From Cellulosimicrobium protaetiae (GTDB lineage: Bacteria > Actinomycetota > Actinomycetes > Actinomycetales > Cellulomonadaceae), in the NCBI RefSeq assembly GCF_009708005.2, contig NZ_CP052757.1, positions 4,464,001-4,528,000 of the forward strand: a stretch of 64,000 nt of DNA. The letters are read 5' to 3'. Both the position numbers and the translations under genes were made by a program. The notes beneath the pieces are model-generated. The model had not been told where the DNA came from and searched no databases. It saw only the letters and a program-made list of their open reading frames with translations. Positions 50,402-58,737 of this stretch are shown piece by piece. Numbering within the stretch: position 1 is the first letter of the stretch; the number at the start of each line of letters is the position of its first letter.

Positions 50402-50851
50402 TCATCCCACCGGGGCTCGCGTCGCGCCGTCGACGGGAAGGCTACCCCGCATCTCCGAGATGAGCTGCGGCGTCAGCGTGGCCTCGGTGCGCGAGACGAG
50501 GAGCGCCATCTCGTAGCCGATGAGGCCGATGTCGCAGTTCGCCTCGGCGACCACGCCCAGGACCGACCCGTTCGAGACGTTCATGAGGAACAGGAATCCG
50601 TTGTCCATCTCGATGATGGCCTGGCGGACGTTCCCCCCGTTGAGCTGACGGGCAGCCCCCCGGGTCAGGCTCGACATGCCCGAGACGATCGCCGCCAGCT
50701 GGTCACCGCTGGTGCGGTCGAGCTGGTCGGACATCGCCATGAGCAGGCCGTCGGCCGACACCACGAGCGTGTGCCGGCTGCCCGGGACTGTCCGCACGAA
50801 GTTGTCGAGCAGCCACCCGAAGTTCGTTGCCTCGGTGCTGAGCGCGTTCAC
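50402..50851 (-). CDS. Roadblock/LC7 protein of the conservon (CvnB-like)
   Basis: A 149-residue roadblock/LC7-domain protein: FGWLLDNFVRTVPGSRHTLVVSADGLLMAMSD at the N terminus, LAAIVSGMSSLTRGAARQLNGG in the middle, and VLGVVAEANCDIGLIGYEMALLV. Roadblock proteins regulate the activity of partner small GTPases such as MglB with MglA, so it probably controls the CvnD-like GTPase. The GTG at 50851 follows GAGGAAGA. It lies 36 bp downstream of the kinase gene. Confidence 0.94.
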   Translation of the reverse strand: MNALSTEATNFGWLLDNFVRTVPGSRHTLVVSADGLLMAMSDQLDRTSGDQLAAIVSGMSSLTRGAARQLNGGNVRQAIIEMDNGFLFLMNVSNGSVLGVVAEANCDIGLIGYEMALLVSRTEATLTPQLISEMRGSLPVDGATRAPVG

Positions 50852-50887
50852 TCTTCCTCCTCGTCAGTTGCCGCAGACGGCATGTCA

Positions 50888-53800
50888 TCACCGCGCCTGC
50901 GGCGCTGAATCAGGGACATAATCCATGGCCTGGGGGTTCCACGTCGAACTCGTCTCGTCCTGGCCCTCGACACGACCGCGGGCGGTCGCCGACTGGAAGG
51001 CCGACAGGCGTGCCCGCAGCTGCTCCGGGTCACGGTCGATGCTCGCCGTGAAGCGGTCGACGTAACCCTCGCGCTCCTCGCCGCGCGCGCGCCGGGCGAG
51101 GCCCGACGTCGTCGTCGCGTCGACCGTGAGGGGCTGGTAGATGCCGTCGTTCGGGTCCGCCAAGGTCGCTTCCTGGAAGTCGGTGCTGCCCTGCAGCAGG
51201 GTGGACATCTCCTCGTACAGCACAGCGGACGCCATCCAGTCCGACCGGGCCTCGACCGAGTCGGCGATGTACCCGGCCTCGAGCGGCTCGATCGCGTCGG
51301 ACACCTGCCGACGCACCAGCGGGCTCGGCGGTCCGTACCCCTCCGGCCCGGACCCCGCGGCGGCGTGCCCGACGGGCTGGGCCACCTGCTCGGGTCGCGT
51401 CTCGACGGGAGGGTACGTGGGCTCCGGCGCCGCGAAGCCCGCGCCCGGGACCGCGTGGACGTCCCCGACCGGCCGGTGCTCGGCCGCCCACGCCGGGGCG
51501 TGCGCCTCCGGCTGGGGGGCGACCGGGGCCTCGGGGGCGAACGGAGAGGCCGCGCTCGACGGCTGCTCCGCCGCACGGGGGGCGAACGCGGACGCCCGCG
51601 CGGGAGCCTCCGGCTCCCGCCGCAGCGCCGACGGGGTCGGTGCGAGCGGCGCGGCGCCCGGTGCCGGCACGGACGGCGACGGGGCAGACGGCGCACCGGC
51701 CGGGCGTGAGGCGAGGGCCTCCGGCGACGGGCCGGTCGGACGCGCCGCCTGGGGCGTCGCCGTCGTGCGCGGGCGCCGACCGAAGATACCCCGCTTGCGC
51801 GCCTGGCTCTCACGCAACGACCGTCGCGTCGGGAGGTCGGCCATGAGCTCCTCGAACCGCGGCAGCGCCTCGAACGTGAGCTCCTCCGGGATCTCCTCGG
51901 CCGTCGTGCCGGCCTCGGGGCCGCTCGCCACGACCGGGACGTCCGTCGGCGCGGCGGGGGCGACCGGGGCTGACGGCGCCGCCGGCTCCGGGGCCACCGG
52001 GGTCCGTCGCGCGAGCGGGACGCGCGCCACCGTCGACTCGTCGACGGGCTCCGCCGGGACGGCCGGGACGACGCGCGTGGCGTCCAGCGGGGCGTCCGAC
52101 ACGGACGACGGCTCCCACGACGAGGCCGCAGGCTCCGGGTTCCAGGTCTGCTCCGCAGGCTGTTCCGGGGCCCACGCCGGCTCGGGGCTCCATGCCTCGG
52201 GCTCCGAGGCCGGGTCCGCCCACGTGCTCGCGGCCGGCTCGACGGTCTCCTGCGGGGTCCAGACGCCCTGCGCGGCCACGTGGTCGGTCGGCGTCTCCGC
52301 GACGAGGGGGATGTCGGTCGCGGTGACGTCCGGCGCCGTGGGGAGCTCCACCGGGTTCTCGCCCGCGGGGCGGTCGCCGACCGGGCGGAAGCTCGAGAAG
52401 AGGGCGCTTCGGGTGCTCACGTCGAGGACGGGGATCTCCGCCGAGACGGGCTCGACCGGTCCCGCCGCCGGACGCGACCGGCTCGGGAGGGCCGACCCGG
52501 CGGCCGCGACCTCGGCCGGCGGCGTCCACGCCTCGTCCGCCGCCGGGAGCTGGTCCGGGAGCGACGGGGTCGCGAGCGGGGGCAGGACGATCGCACCCGT
52601 CTGCGGCCCGGACGCGAACGACGCGCTCGGCGCTGCCGCGGCCGGGTCGACCGTCCGCGAGCGACGGCGCGGCATGCCCGTCTGCGTGGTGCCGTCGGTC
52701 AGGGCGTCGAGGTCGACGGGCACCGCGACGGGCGCCTCCGGCTCGACGGTCGGGAACGACGCCGTCGCCGCGGGCGCGGGGAGCGACGGCGCGGCCGGGC
52801 CGGCTGCCCCGGCCGCGGGGAGCGCAGGGAGCACGCCCGTGCCGGCGAGCTGCTGGGCCGCGGCCTGCGTGCTCGTGTCCAGCGGGTCCGTGGGCTGCGG
52901 GAGGGGGACGTTCGAGTCCGGGACGAAGAGCACGCCCGGGAAGGACACCACGACCTCGGTCCCCTGGTCGTCACCGTTGGTGCTGAACCGGACCTTGGCA
53001 CCGAGGCGGTCCGCGAGGCGACCGACGACGAAGAGGCCGAGGCGCTGGGCACCCACGACGTCCGAGGCCGCGTGCGTCGCGACCTTCCGGTTCGCCTCCG
53101 CGATCTCCTCGGGCGTCATCCCGAGCCCGTGGTCACGGACCGTCACGTAGACGAAGTGCTCGTCGCGGCCCGTCGTGACCTCGACCGGCGTGTGCGGCTC
53201 GGAGAACATCGTCGCGTTCTCGAGGAGCTCGGCGAGCAGGTGCGCGGCGTTGAGCGCGTTGTGCCCGAGCATGAGCGGGTCGACGACCAGGTTCAGGCGG
53301 ACGCGGTCGTACAGCTCGATCTCGGAGGACGCCGTACGGATGACGTCCGAGGCCGGCATGGGCTGACGCACCCGGCGACCGGAGTCGATGCCTGCGAGGA
53401 CGAGGAGGGACTCCGCGTTGCGGCGCATTCGCGTCGCGAGGTGGTCGAGGCGGAAGAGGTTGGACAGCGTGCCCGCGTCCTCCTCGGAGCGCTCGAGGTC
53501 GTCGAGGAACGCGAGCTGCCGGTTGAGGAGCACCTGGTCGCGGCGGGCCACGTTGACGAACATCTCGGCGATGGAGCCACGGAGAGCGGCCTGCTCGCGC
53601 GCGACCTTGATGGTCGTCTGGTTCACGTCGTTGAACGCGGTCGCGAGCTGGCCGACCTCGTCCGTGGACTCCACGGTGATCGGGGTGAGGTCGATGCCCG
53701 GGCCCTGGCCCGGGACCGCGACCTGCTCGACGAGCCTCGGGAGCTGGTCACGGACGTCCTCGGCCGCGTCGGTGAGCCGTCGCAGGGGGTTGACGATCGC

Positions 53801-54793
53801 GCGGGCGATGAAGCCCGCGACGAGGATCGAGGCGAAGACGGCGGCGAGGGTCGCGAGGATCGTGACGACGGCGCGGGTCGTGGCCGCCGAGGCGAGGTCG
53901 GACGCCTTCTCGGCCGTGTCGTTCCGGATCCCGTCACGCACGGGGGTCGTCTGGTCGCGGTCCGCCTGCGAGAGGTCCGGCCACTGTGCCGCCAGGTTCG
54001 CCGGCGTCGCCCCCGGTCGCGAACCGATGAGGTTCTGGCGGACCTGCTGGTACGCCGCCGTCGGCGTCGCGAGGACGTAGTCACCTGGGAGCTGCCGGAC
54101 GGCCGTACGGGTACGTTCCGCGAGCGTGTCACCGGTGGTCACGAGGACGGCGGCCTGCTGGCTCGTCGTGGTGCTCTCCTGGCCGACCTGCGCGGCGGAG
54201 AGGACGGCGCCCGCGAACGGCTGCTCGAGCGCCAGCTGCGAGAGGAGCTCGTCGAGGAGGACGTAGGTGCTGAGGTACTGCGCCAGGCTGCGGTCGGGGG
54301 TCGTGTCGGCGAGCACGCGAGGGACGTTGAGCGCGTCGTCGATCAGCGTGTTGTACCGCGAGTTGCGCTGGAGCTGACCGATCGAGGACCGGTCGATGGC
54401 CTCCCGGACGGACTGCAGGTCCGAGCGGTCGGCGATCGTGTCGGCGACCGCGTCGCGCACGCGCGGGTCGAGCGCCGACGTGTTGAGCTTCTCGTACGCG
54501 CGGTCGCGCGCGTCGAGCGCCTTGTCGGTCTTCTCGCGCTGCGCCATCATCTGCGCCTCGCTGTCCTCCGACCCCGCGAACGCGTCCAGGAACGAGTACG
54601 TGCGCTCGGCCGCGATCTCGGTCCCCGCCGCGTCCTGCGCCGCGAGCGCCCCGACGAGCGCGCTCGTCTGGCTGGCGTCGCGCGCCGACCCGATGGCCTG
54701 CGCCGAGATGATCGCGGCGGCGACGAAGAGGACGAGGACGGGCACCGCGAGAGCCGCAAGGATCTTCCCGCGGACGCTCAACCTGCGGAGCAT
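50888..54793 (-). CDS. Conservon sensor histidine-kinase-like protein (CvnA-like) with a very long tail
   Basis: A 1301-residue membrane protein. A membrane helix (about 8-32) precedes an extracytoplasmic all-alpha nitrate-sensor-like domain (about 40-300). A second helix (about 308-330), a HAMP domain (about 331-400), a helical region with FRLDHLATRMRR (His near 450) and a HATPase domain follow. The HATPase domain shows LLAELLENATMFSEP (N box, about 525) and VRDHGLGMTPEE (G1). The final 640 residues are disordered, rich in P, A, E and V, with repeated WxPE and EPxAP motifs. Typical CvnA proteins have a shorter tail. The ATG follows GGAGG at a spacing of nine. It heads the four-gene conservon. 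Confidence 0.93.
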   Translation of the reverse strand: MLRRLSVRGKILAALAVPVLVLFVAAAIISAQAIGSARDASQTSALVGALAAQDAAGTEIAAERTYSFLDAFAGSEDSEAQMMAQREKTDKALDARDRAYEKLNTSALDPRVRDAVADTIADRSDLQSVREAIDRSSIGQLQRNSRYNTLIDDALNVPRVLADTTPDRSLAQYLSTYVLLDELLSQLALEQPFAGAVLSAAQVGQESTTTSQQAAVLVTTGDTLAERTRTAVRQLPGDYVLATPTAAYQQVRQNLIGSRPGATPANLAAQWPDLSQADRDQTTPVRDGIRNDTAEKASDLASAATTRAVVTILATLAAVFASILVAGFIARAIVNPLRRLTDAAEDVRDQLPRLVEQVAVPGQGPGIDLTPITVESTDEVGQLATAFNDVNQTTIKVAREQAALRGSIAEMFVNVARRDQVLLNRQLAFLDDLERSEEDAGTLSNLFRLDHLATRMRRNAESLLVLAGIDSGRRVRQPMPASDVIRTASSEIELYDRVRLNLVVDPLMLGHNALNAAHLLAELLENATMFSEPHTPVEVTTGRDEHFVYVTVRDHGLGMTPEEIAEANRKVATHAASDVVGAQRLGLFVVGRLADRLGAKVRFSTNGDDQGTEVVVSFPGVLFVPDSNVPLPQPTDPLDTSTQAAAQQLAGTGVLPALPAAGAAGPAAPSLPAPAATASFPTVEPEAPVAVPVDLDALTDGTTQTGMPRRRSRTVDPAAAAPSASFASGPQTGAIVLPPLATPSLPDQLPAADEAWTPPAEVAAAGSALPSRSRPAAGPVEPVSAEIPVLDVSTRSALFSSFRPVGDRPAGENPVELPTAPDVTATDIPLVAETPTDHVAAQGVWTPQETVEPAASTWADPASEPEAWSPEPAWAPEQPAEQTWNPEPAASSWEPSSVSDAPLDATRVVPAVPAEPVDESTVARVPLARRTPVAPEPAAPSAPVAPAAPTDVPVVASGPEAGTTAEEIPEELTFEALPRFEELMADLPTRRSLRESQARKRGIFGRRPRTTATPQAARPTGPSPEALASRPAGAPSAPSPSVPAPGAAPLAPTPSALRREPEAPARASAFAPRAAEQPSSAASPFAPEAPVAPQPEAHAPAWAAEHRPVGDVHAVPGAGFAAPEPTYPPVETRPEQVAQPVGHAAAGSGPEGYGPPSPLVRRQVSDAIEPLEAGYIADSVEARSDWMASAVLYEEMSTLLQGSTDFQEATLADPNDGIYQPLTVDATTTSGLARRARGEEREGYVDRFTASIDRDPEQLRARLSAFQSATARGRVEGQDETSSTWNPQAMDYVPDSAPQAR

Positions 54794-54999
54794 ACGAACC
54801 TGCCTCCATCACCATGGTCCACCCGTTCGGCGGTCCGGTCGGCGCGCGTGGCAGCGTCACCTCCCGGGCTCGCTCCCCGGTCGTGCGTACTAACTATCGG
54901 TGCACATCCCCCGGAGACCTAATCCGTGAGGAGCCCGGACTTTCGTCCCGTCCCCGCCGTGCTCCGGCGGTGGACCGGTGCGACCCCGGCCGGTCCGCG

Positions 55000-55005
55000 T
55001 AGTCT
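55000..55005 (+). promoter_or_regulatory. -10 element of a leaderless oxidoreductase gene
   Basis: TAGTCT ends seven bases before the GTG at 55013. The rest of the 219-bp gap to the conservon, transcribed the other way, holds an AT-richer patch near 54885-54900 that probably contains the conservon promoter. Confidence 0.5.
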
Positions 55006-55012
55006 CGGCGAT

Positions 55013-55990
55013 GTGCGAGGCGTCACGATATCGGGCCCGGGTGGCCCTGAGAAACTAACGGTTTCCGCGCTCCCTGACCAGACCCCTGGCCCGGACGAGC
55101 TCGTGGTCCAGGTCGCTTCCGCTGGCGTGAACCGCGCTGACCTGCTACAACGCGCCGGTTCGTACCCCCCGCCGGCGGGGGCACCCGACTGGCCCGGGCT
55201 CGAGGTCTCCGGCACGGTCGCGGTGGTCGGGAGCGCGGTCTCGGGGTGGTCGGTCGGCGACCGCGTCGTGGCGCTCCTCGACGGCGGCGGGTACGCCGAG
55301 CAGGTGCGCGTCCGCGCGACGCAGGTCCTGCCCGTCCCCGACGGCGTCGACCTCGTGGACGCCGCCGCCCTCCCCGAGGCGGCGTGCACGGTGTGGAGCA
55401 ACGTGGTCGACGTCGGTCGCCTCGTCGCGGACGAGTGGCTGCTCGTGCACGGGGGCTCCGGTGGGGTGGGGACGGTCGCGGTCCAGGTCGGCGCGGCGCT
55501 CGGCGCCCGCGTCGCCGTCACCGCGGGCGGGCGCGACCGTGCGGACCGGTGCCTCACGCTCGGGGCGCACCTCGCCGTCGACCACCGCGCGCAGGACTTC
55601 GTCGCGGCCGTGCGGGACGCCTCGGGCGGGCACGGCGCCGACGTCGTCCTCGACGTCGTGGGCGCGGCGTACCTGCCCCGCAACCTCGACGTCCTCGCCA
55701 CGGGCGGGCGGCTGGTGGTGATCGGCATGCAGAAGGGCCGGCACGCGGAGCTCGACCTCGGCCGCCTCCTCTCCCGGCGCGCGACCGTGGCCGGCACCAC
55801 CCTGCGGGCGCGCCCGCCGGCCGAGAAGGCGCGCATCGTGCACGAGGTGCTCACGCACGTGTGGCCGATGGTCGAGGACGGGCGGGTCCGCCCGGTCGTG
55901 CACGCCCGGCTCCCCCTCGACGAGGCCGCGCGGGCGCACGAGCTGCTCGACTCGGGCGAGGTCTTCGGCAAGGTGCTGCTCGTCCCGTGA
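55013..55990 (+). CDS. NAD(P)H:quinone oxidoreductase, zinc-free MDR family
   Basis: A 325-residue medium-chain dehydrogenase/reductase of the quinone oxidoreductase group (PIG3/QOR-like). It has SAGVNRADLLQRAGSYPPPAG near the N terminus, ALPEAACTVWSNVVD near 120, and the nucleotide-binding loop HGGSGGVGTVAVQVG near 150. A2xxGxxA-type cofactor binding suggests NADPH. The catalytic zinc cysteine of alcohol dehydrogenases is absent. The GTG at 55013 begins the family's usual N terminus (VTISGPGGPEKL); upstream in-frame codons would add an atypical extension. Confidence 0.92.
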   Translation: MRGVTISGPGGPEKLTVSALPDQTPGPDELVVQVASAGVNRADLLQRAGSYPPPAGAPDWPGLEVSGTVAVVGSAVSGWSVGDRVVALLDGGGYAEQVRVRATQVLPVPDGVDLVDAAALPEAACTVWSNVVDVGRLVADEWLLVHGGSGGVGTVAVQVGAALGARVAVTAGGRDRADRCLTLGAHLAVDHRAQDFVAAVRDASGGHGADVVLDVVGAAYLPRNLDVLATGGRLVVIGMQKGRHAELDLGRLLSRRATVAGTTLRARPPAEKARIVHEVLTHVWPMVEDGRVRPVVHARLPLDEAARAHELLDSGEVFGKVLLVP

Positions 55991-56043
55991 CGCGCGGTCG
56001 GCCGTCCGCGACGGGCGTCGGTGCGTGCGTGGGCGCCACGCGC

Positions 56044-56049
56044 CAGACT
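56044..56049 (+). promoter_or_regulatory. -10-like hexamer of leaderless bpa
   Basis: CAGACT ends six bases before the ATG at 56056, and no ribosome site is present. Confidence 0.4.
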
Positions 56050-56055
56050 GGACCC

Positions 56056-56697
56056 ATGGCTGACGAGACCCCCGCACCCCGCCCCGACGAGCCGACGCCG
56101 GACGAGCCCGGCTCGCGCCCGGACGACGACGCCACCGACGCGCCCGCACGGGCCACGGTGGTCATGCCGGACGGCACGGGGGTGAGCGTCGTCGAGAGCG
56201 ACGACTCGACCGACCCGGAGCGCAACCCGGCGACGGTCATCGAGGAGCCGGCCAAGGTCATGCGGATCGGCGGCATGATCAAGAAGCTCCTCGACGAGGT
56301 CCGCGACGCGCCGCTCGACGAGGCCGCCCGCTCACGCCTCGCGGAGATCCACGAGCGCTCGCTGACCGAGCTCGAGGAGGGGCTGTCACCGGACCTGGTC
56401 GAGGAGCTGCACCGCATCACGCTGCCGTTCTCCGACGACACCGTCCCGACGGACGCGGAGCTGCGGGTCGCCCAGGCCCAGCTGGTCGGCTGGCTCGAGG
56501 GCCTGTTCCACGGCATCCAGACCGCCCTCGTGGCCCAGCAGATGGCCGCCCAGGCGCAGCTCTCCCAGATCCGCCGCGCGCTGCCGCCCGGCTCGCTCCC
56601 GCCGATGGGGCCCGGCGGCCCGGGTGGCGTGCCCGGCCGGCCCGGCGCGCACCCCGACGAGCACGACGGGCGGCCGTCTCCGGGCCAGTACCTCTGA
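56056..56697 (+). CDS. bpa: Bacterial proteasome activator (Bpa/PafE)
   Basis: A 213-residue protein of the Bpa family (DUF2587). The conserved core runs from about residue 65 to 175: KVMRIGGMIKKLLDEVRDAPLD, FSDDTVPTDAELRVAQAQLVGWLEGLFHGIQTAL. The protein ends in GQYL, the C-terminal motif that docks Bpa rings to the 20S proteasome and opens its gate. Bpa rings help degrade unfolded proteins without ATP. Residues 1-60 are acidic and disordered, longer than in Mycobacterium tuberculosis. Its presence implies that this organism has a 20S proteasome, encoded outside the window. Confidence 0.94.
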   Translation: MADETPAPRPDEPTPDEPGSRPDDDATDAPARATVVMPDGTGVSVVESDDSTDPERNPATVIEEPAKVMRIGGMIKKLLDEVRDAPLDEAARSRLAEIHERSLTELEEGLSPDLVEELHRITLPFSDDTVPTDAELRVAQAQLVGWLEGLFHGIQTALVAQQMAAQAQLSQIRRALPPGSLPPMGPGGPGGVPGRPGAHPDEHDGRPSPGQYL

Positions 56698-56753
56698 CGT
56701 GCAGGTGACGTCGCGCCGACGACGGTGACGGCCCGGCGCGGGCTGCCGACCGG

Positions 56754-57677
56754 TCAGGCGGGCGGCGGGTCGAGCGGGACCTCGCCGTCGTCCGCCGACC
56801 CGCCGTCGCGCCCGCCGCGGCGTGACGCGGTCATGGCGATCGCGCCGGAGACGAGGGCGAGCCCGACCAGCTCGGGCACCGTGGGGACCTGCCGCAGCAC
56901 GACGGCGCCCACGGCGGCGGCCGTCGCCGGGAGCAGGGCGAGCAGCACCGAGAACGTCGCGGCGCTGACGCGACGCAGGATGACCTGCTCGAGCGCGTAG
57001 GGGACGACGGACGAGAAGAGCGCGATCCCCGCGACCGCCACGACGTACCGCCAGTCGCCGAGCACGGGGACGGCGGCGGGTGCGAGGAACGGCGCGAACA
57101 CGAGCGCGCCCACGGTCATCGCGACCGCGAGGGACGTGACGCCGGAGCCGGCGACCGCGACACGGCGTCCGAGGAGGATGTACGCCGCCCAGCAGGCCGC
57201 CGCGACGCCGATCGCGGCGAGGCCCAGCACCGCGTCCTCGCGCGGTAGACCGGACTCGATCGTCACGCCGGCGAGGAGCACGACGCCCACTGCGGCGACG
57301 GCGATCGCGCCCCGCTCGCGCCATCCGCTGCCCGTGACCGCGGCGACCGCGACCGGCCCGAGGAACTCGATCGCGACGGCCGTCCCGAGCGGCAGGTGGT
57401 CGATCGCGACGTAGAAAGCGAGGTTCATGGCGGCGAGCGCGACCCCGAACACGCAGACCCACGCGAGGTCGTGACGGGTCCAGCGGCGTCGCCACGGGCG
57501 CCGCCACGCGAGCAGGAGCAGCGCGGAGGCGGCCACGCGCAGCCACCCGATCTCGACCGCACCGGCCACGGCGAACAGCCCGACGGCGATCGCCGCGCCC
57601 AGGTACTGCGTCAGCCCCGAGACGACGAACAGCGCCGGGACCGGGACGCGGTCGAGGGCGGCGGATCGGGTGGGCAC
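56754..57677 (-). CDS. EamA-family exporter (RhtA-like)
   Basis: A 307-residue membrane protein with ten predicted helices in two EamA repeats. Landmarks are VALAAMNLAFYVAIDHLPLGTAVAIEFLGP in the first repeat and ALFSSVVPYALEQVILRRVSAATFSVLLALLPATAA in the second. These match RhtA-type threonine/homoserine exporters of the DMT superfamily. The start is a GTG six bases after TAGAGT, so leaderless. It is convergent with bpa. Confidence 0.92.
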   Translation of the reverse strand: MPTRSAALDRVPVPALFVVSGLTQYLGAAIAVGLFAVAGAVEIGWLRVAASALLLLAWRRPWRRRWTRHDLAWVCVFGVALAAMNLAFYVAIDHLPLGTAVAIEFLGPVAVAAVTGSGWRERGAIAVAAVGVVLLAGVTIESGLPREDAVLGLAAIGVAAACWAAYILLGRRVAVAGSGVTSLAVAMTVGALVFAPFLAPAAVPVLGDWRYVVAVAGIALFSSVVPYALEQVILRRVSAATFSVLLALLPATAAAVGAVVLRQVPTVPELVGLALVSGAIAMTASRRGGRDGGSADDGEVPLDPPPA

Positions 57678-57683
57678 CGCCCG

Positions 57684-57689
57684 ACTCTA
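57684..57689 (-). promoter_or_regulatory. -10 element of the leaderless EamA gene
   Basis: TAGAGT on the minus strand, six bases before the GTG at 57677. Confidence 0.5.
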
Positions 57690-57728
57690 CGACCGCTCCC
57701 GCACGGGTCGTCGACCGCCGAGCATGCC

Positions 57729-57764
57729 GCTGTGGCCCGTCCGACGCGCGGGACGGGCCACAGC
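57729..57764 (-). terminator. Terminator of the alpha-glucoside-type ABC operon
   Basis: GCTGTGGCCCGTCC (57729-57742) pairs perfectly with 57751-57764 around an eight-base loop. It begins 22 bases after the last permease stop codon. Confidence 0.85.
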
Positions 57765-57786
57765 ACCAGGTTCGGCGGGGTGGGCG

Positions 57787-58737
57787 TCAGCCCTTGACCG
57801 ACCCCGCGAGCAGGCCGCGCACGAAGTACCGCTGGAGCGCGAGGAACACGGCCACGGGGACGATCATCGAGATGAACGCACCGGCCGGCAGCAGGTGCCA
57901 GCTCGCGCCACGCGAGCCCGACAGCTCGGCGAGACGCACCGTGATGGGCGCGGTGTCCTGGCCCGACGCGAACGTCAGCGCGACGAGCAGGTCGTTCCAG
58001 ACCCAGAGGAACTGGAAGATCCCGAACGCCGCGATGGCCGGGACGAGCAGCGGCATGAGCACCTGGAAGAAGATCTTCACGTGCCCGGCGCCGTCGACGC
58101 GGGCCGCCTCGACGAGCTCGCGCGGGATGTCCTTCATGAAGTTGTGCAGCAGGAAGATCGCGAGCGGCAGCGCGAAGATCGAGTGCGACAGCCACACCGG
58201 CCAGAACGACCCGTCGATCCCCCAGTTGACGTACTGCGTGAGCAGCGGGACGAGCGTGACCTGGATGGGCACGATCTGCAGCGCGAACACGGCGACGAAC
58301 AGCAGGTTGCGGCCCTTGAAGTCCACCCAGGCGAACGCGTACGCGGCGAGCGAGGCGAGCGTGATGGGGATGATCACGGCGGGCAGCGTGATGACGAGGG
58401 AGTTGATGAAGTACGTCGCGAAGCTCGTCGACCCGCCGAACAGCGCGTCCGTGTAGTTGTCGAAGGTGAACTCGGGGTTGGCGAACGCCTCCCACCAGCC
58501 CGTCCGCCGGATCTCCCGCGGCGGGCGGAACGACGTGACGAGGAGCCCGAACGTCGGGATCGTCCACAGGACCGCCAGGACGATCGCGATGATCGACGCC
58601 GGACGCGACGAGACCTTGCGCCGCACCTTTCCGGCCCGTGCGTCGAGGCCCGCGACGATGCCCTTGCCGCTGCCCTCCTCGACGGTCTCGTCGACGAGCG
58701 GGGCGTCGGGCACGGAGGCAGACAGTGGGGTGCTCAT
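57787..58737 (-). CDS. Sugar ABC transporter permease (AglG-like)
   Basis: A 316-residue permease. A 45-residue cytoplasmic N terminus is followed by six membrane helices and the EAA loop EAARVDGAGHVKIFFQVLMP (about 215). It ends RGLLAGSVKG. The stretches TSFRPPREIRRTGWWEAF and LPLAIFLLHNFMKDIPREL fit the alpha-glucoside branch (AglG/ThuG) of CUT1 permeases. Its start overlaps the partner permease stop by four bases. Confidence 0.92.
   Translation of the reverse strand: MSTPLSASVPDAPLVDETVEEGSGKGIVAGLDARAGKVRRKVSSRPASIIAIVLAVLWTIPTFGLLVTSFRPPREIRRTGWWEAFANPEFTFDNYTDALFGGSTSFATYFINSLVITLPAVIIPITLASLAAYAFAWVDFKGRNLLFVAVFALQIVPIQVTLVPLLTQYVNWGIDGSFWPVWLSHSIFALPLAIFLLHNFMKDIPRELVEAARVDGAGHVKIFFQVLMPLLVPAIAAFGIFQFLWVWNDLLVALTFASGQDTAPITVRLAELSGSRGASWHLLPAGAFISMIVPVAVFLALQRYFVRGLLAGSVKG

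Noticed and set aside
50888-52600. Low-complexity tail of the CvnA-like kinase as a separate gene
   Set aside because: The frame continues without a stop from the HATPase domain, and no internal start with a ribosome site is evident.
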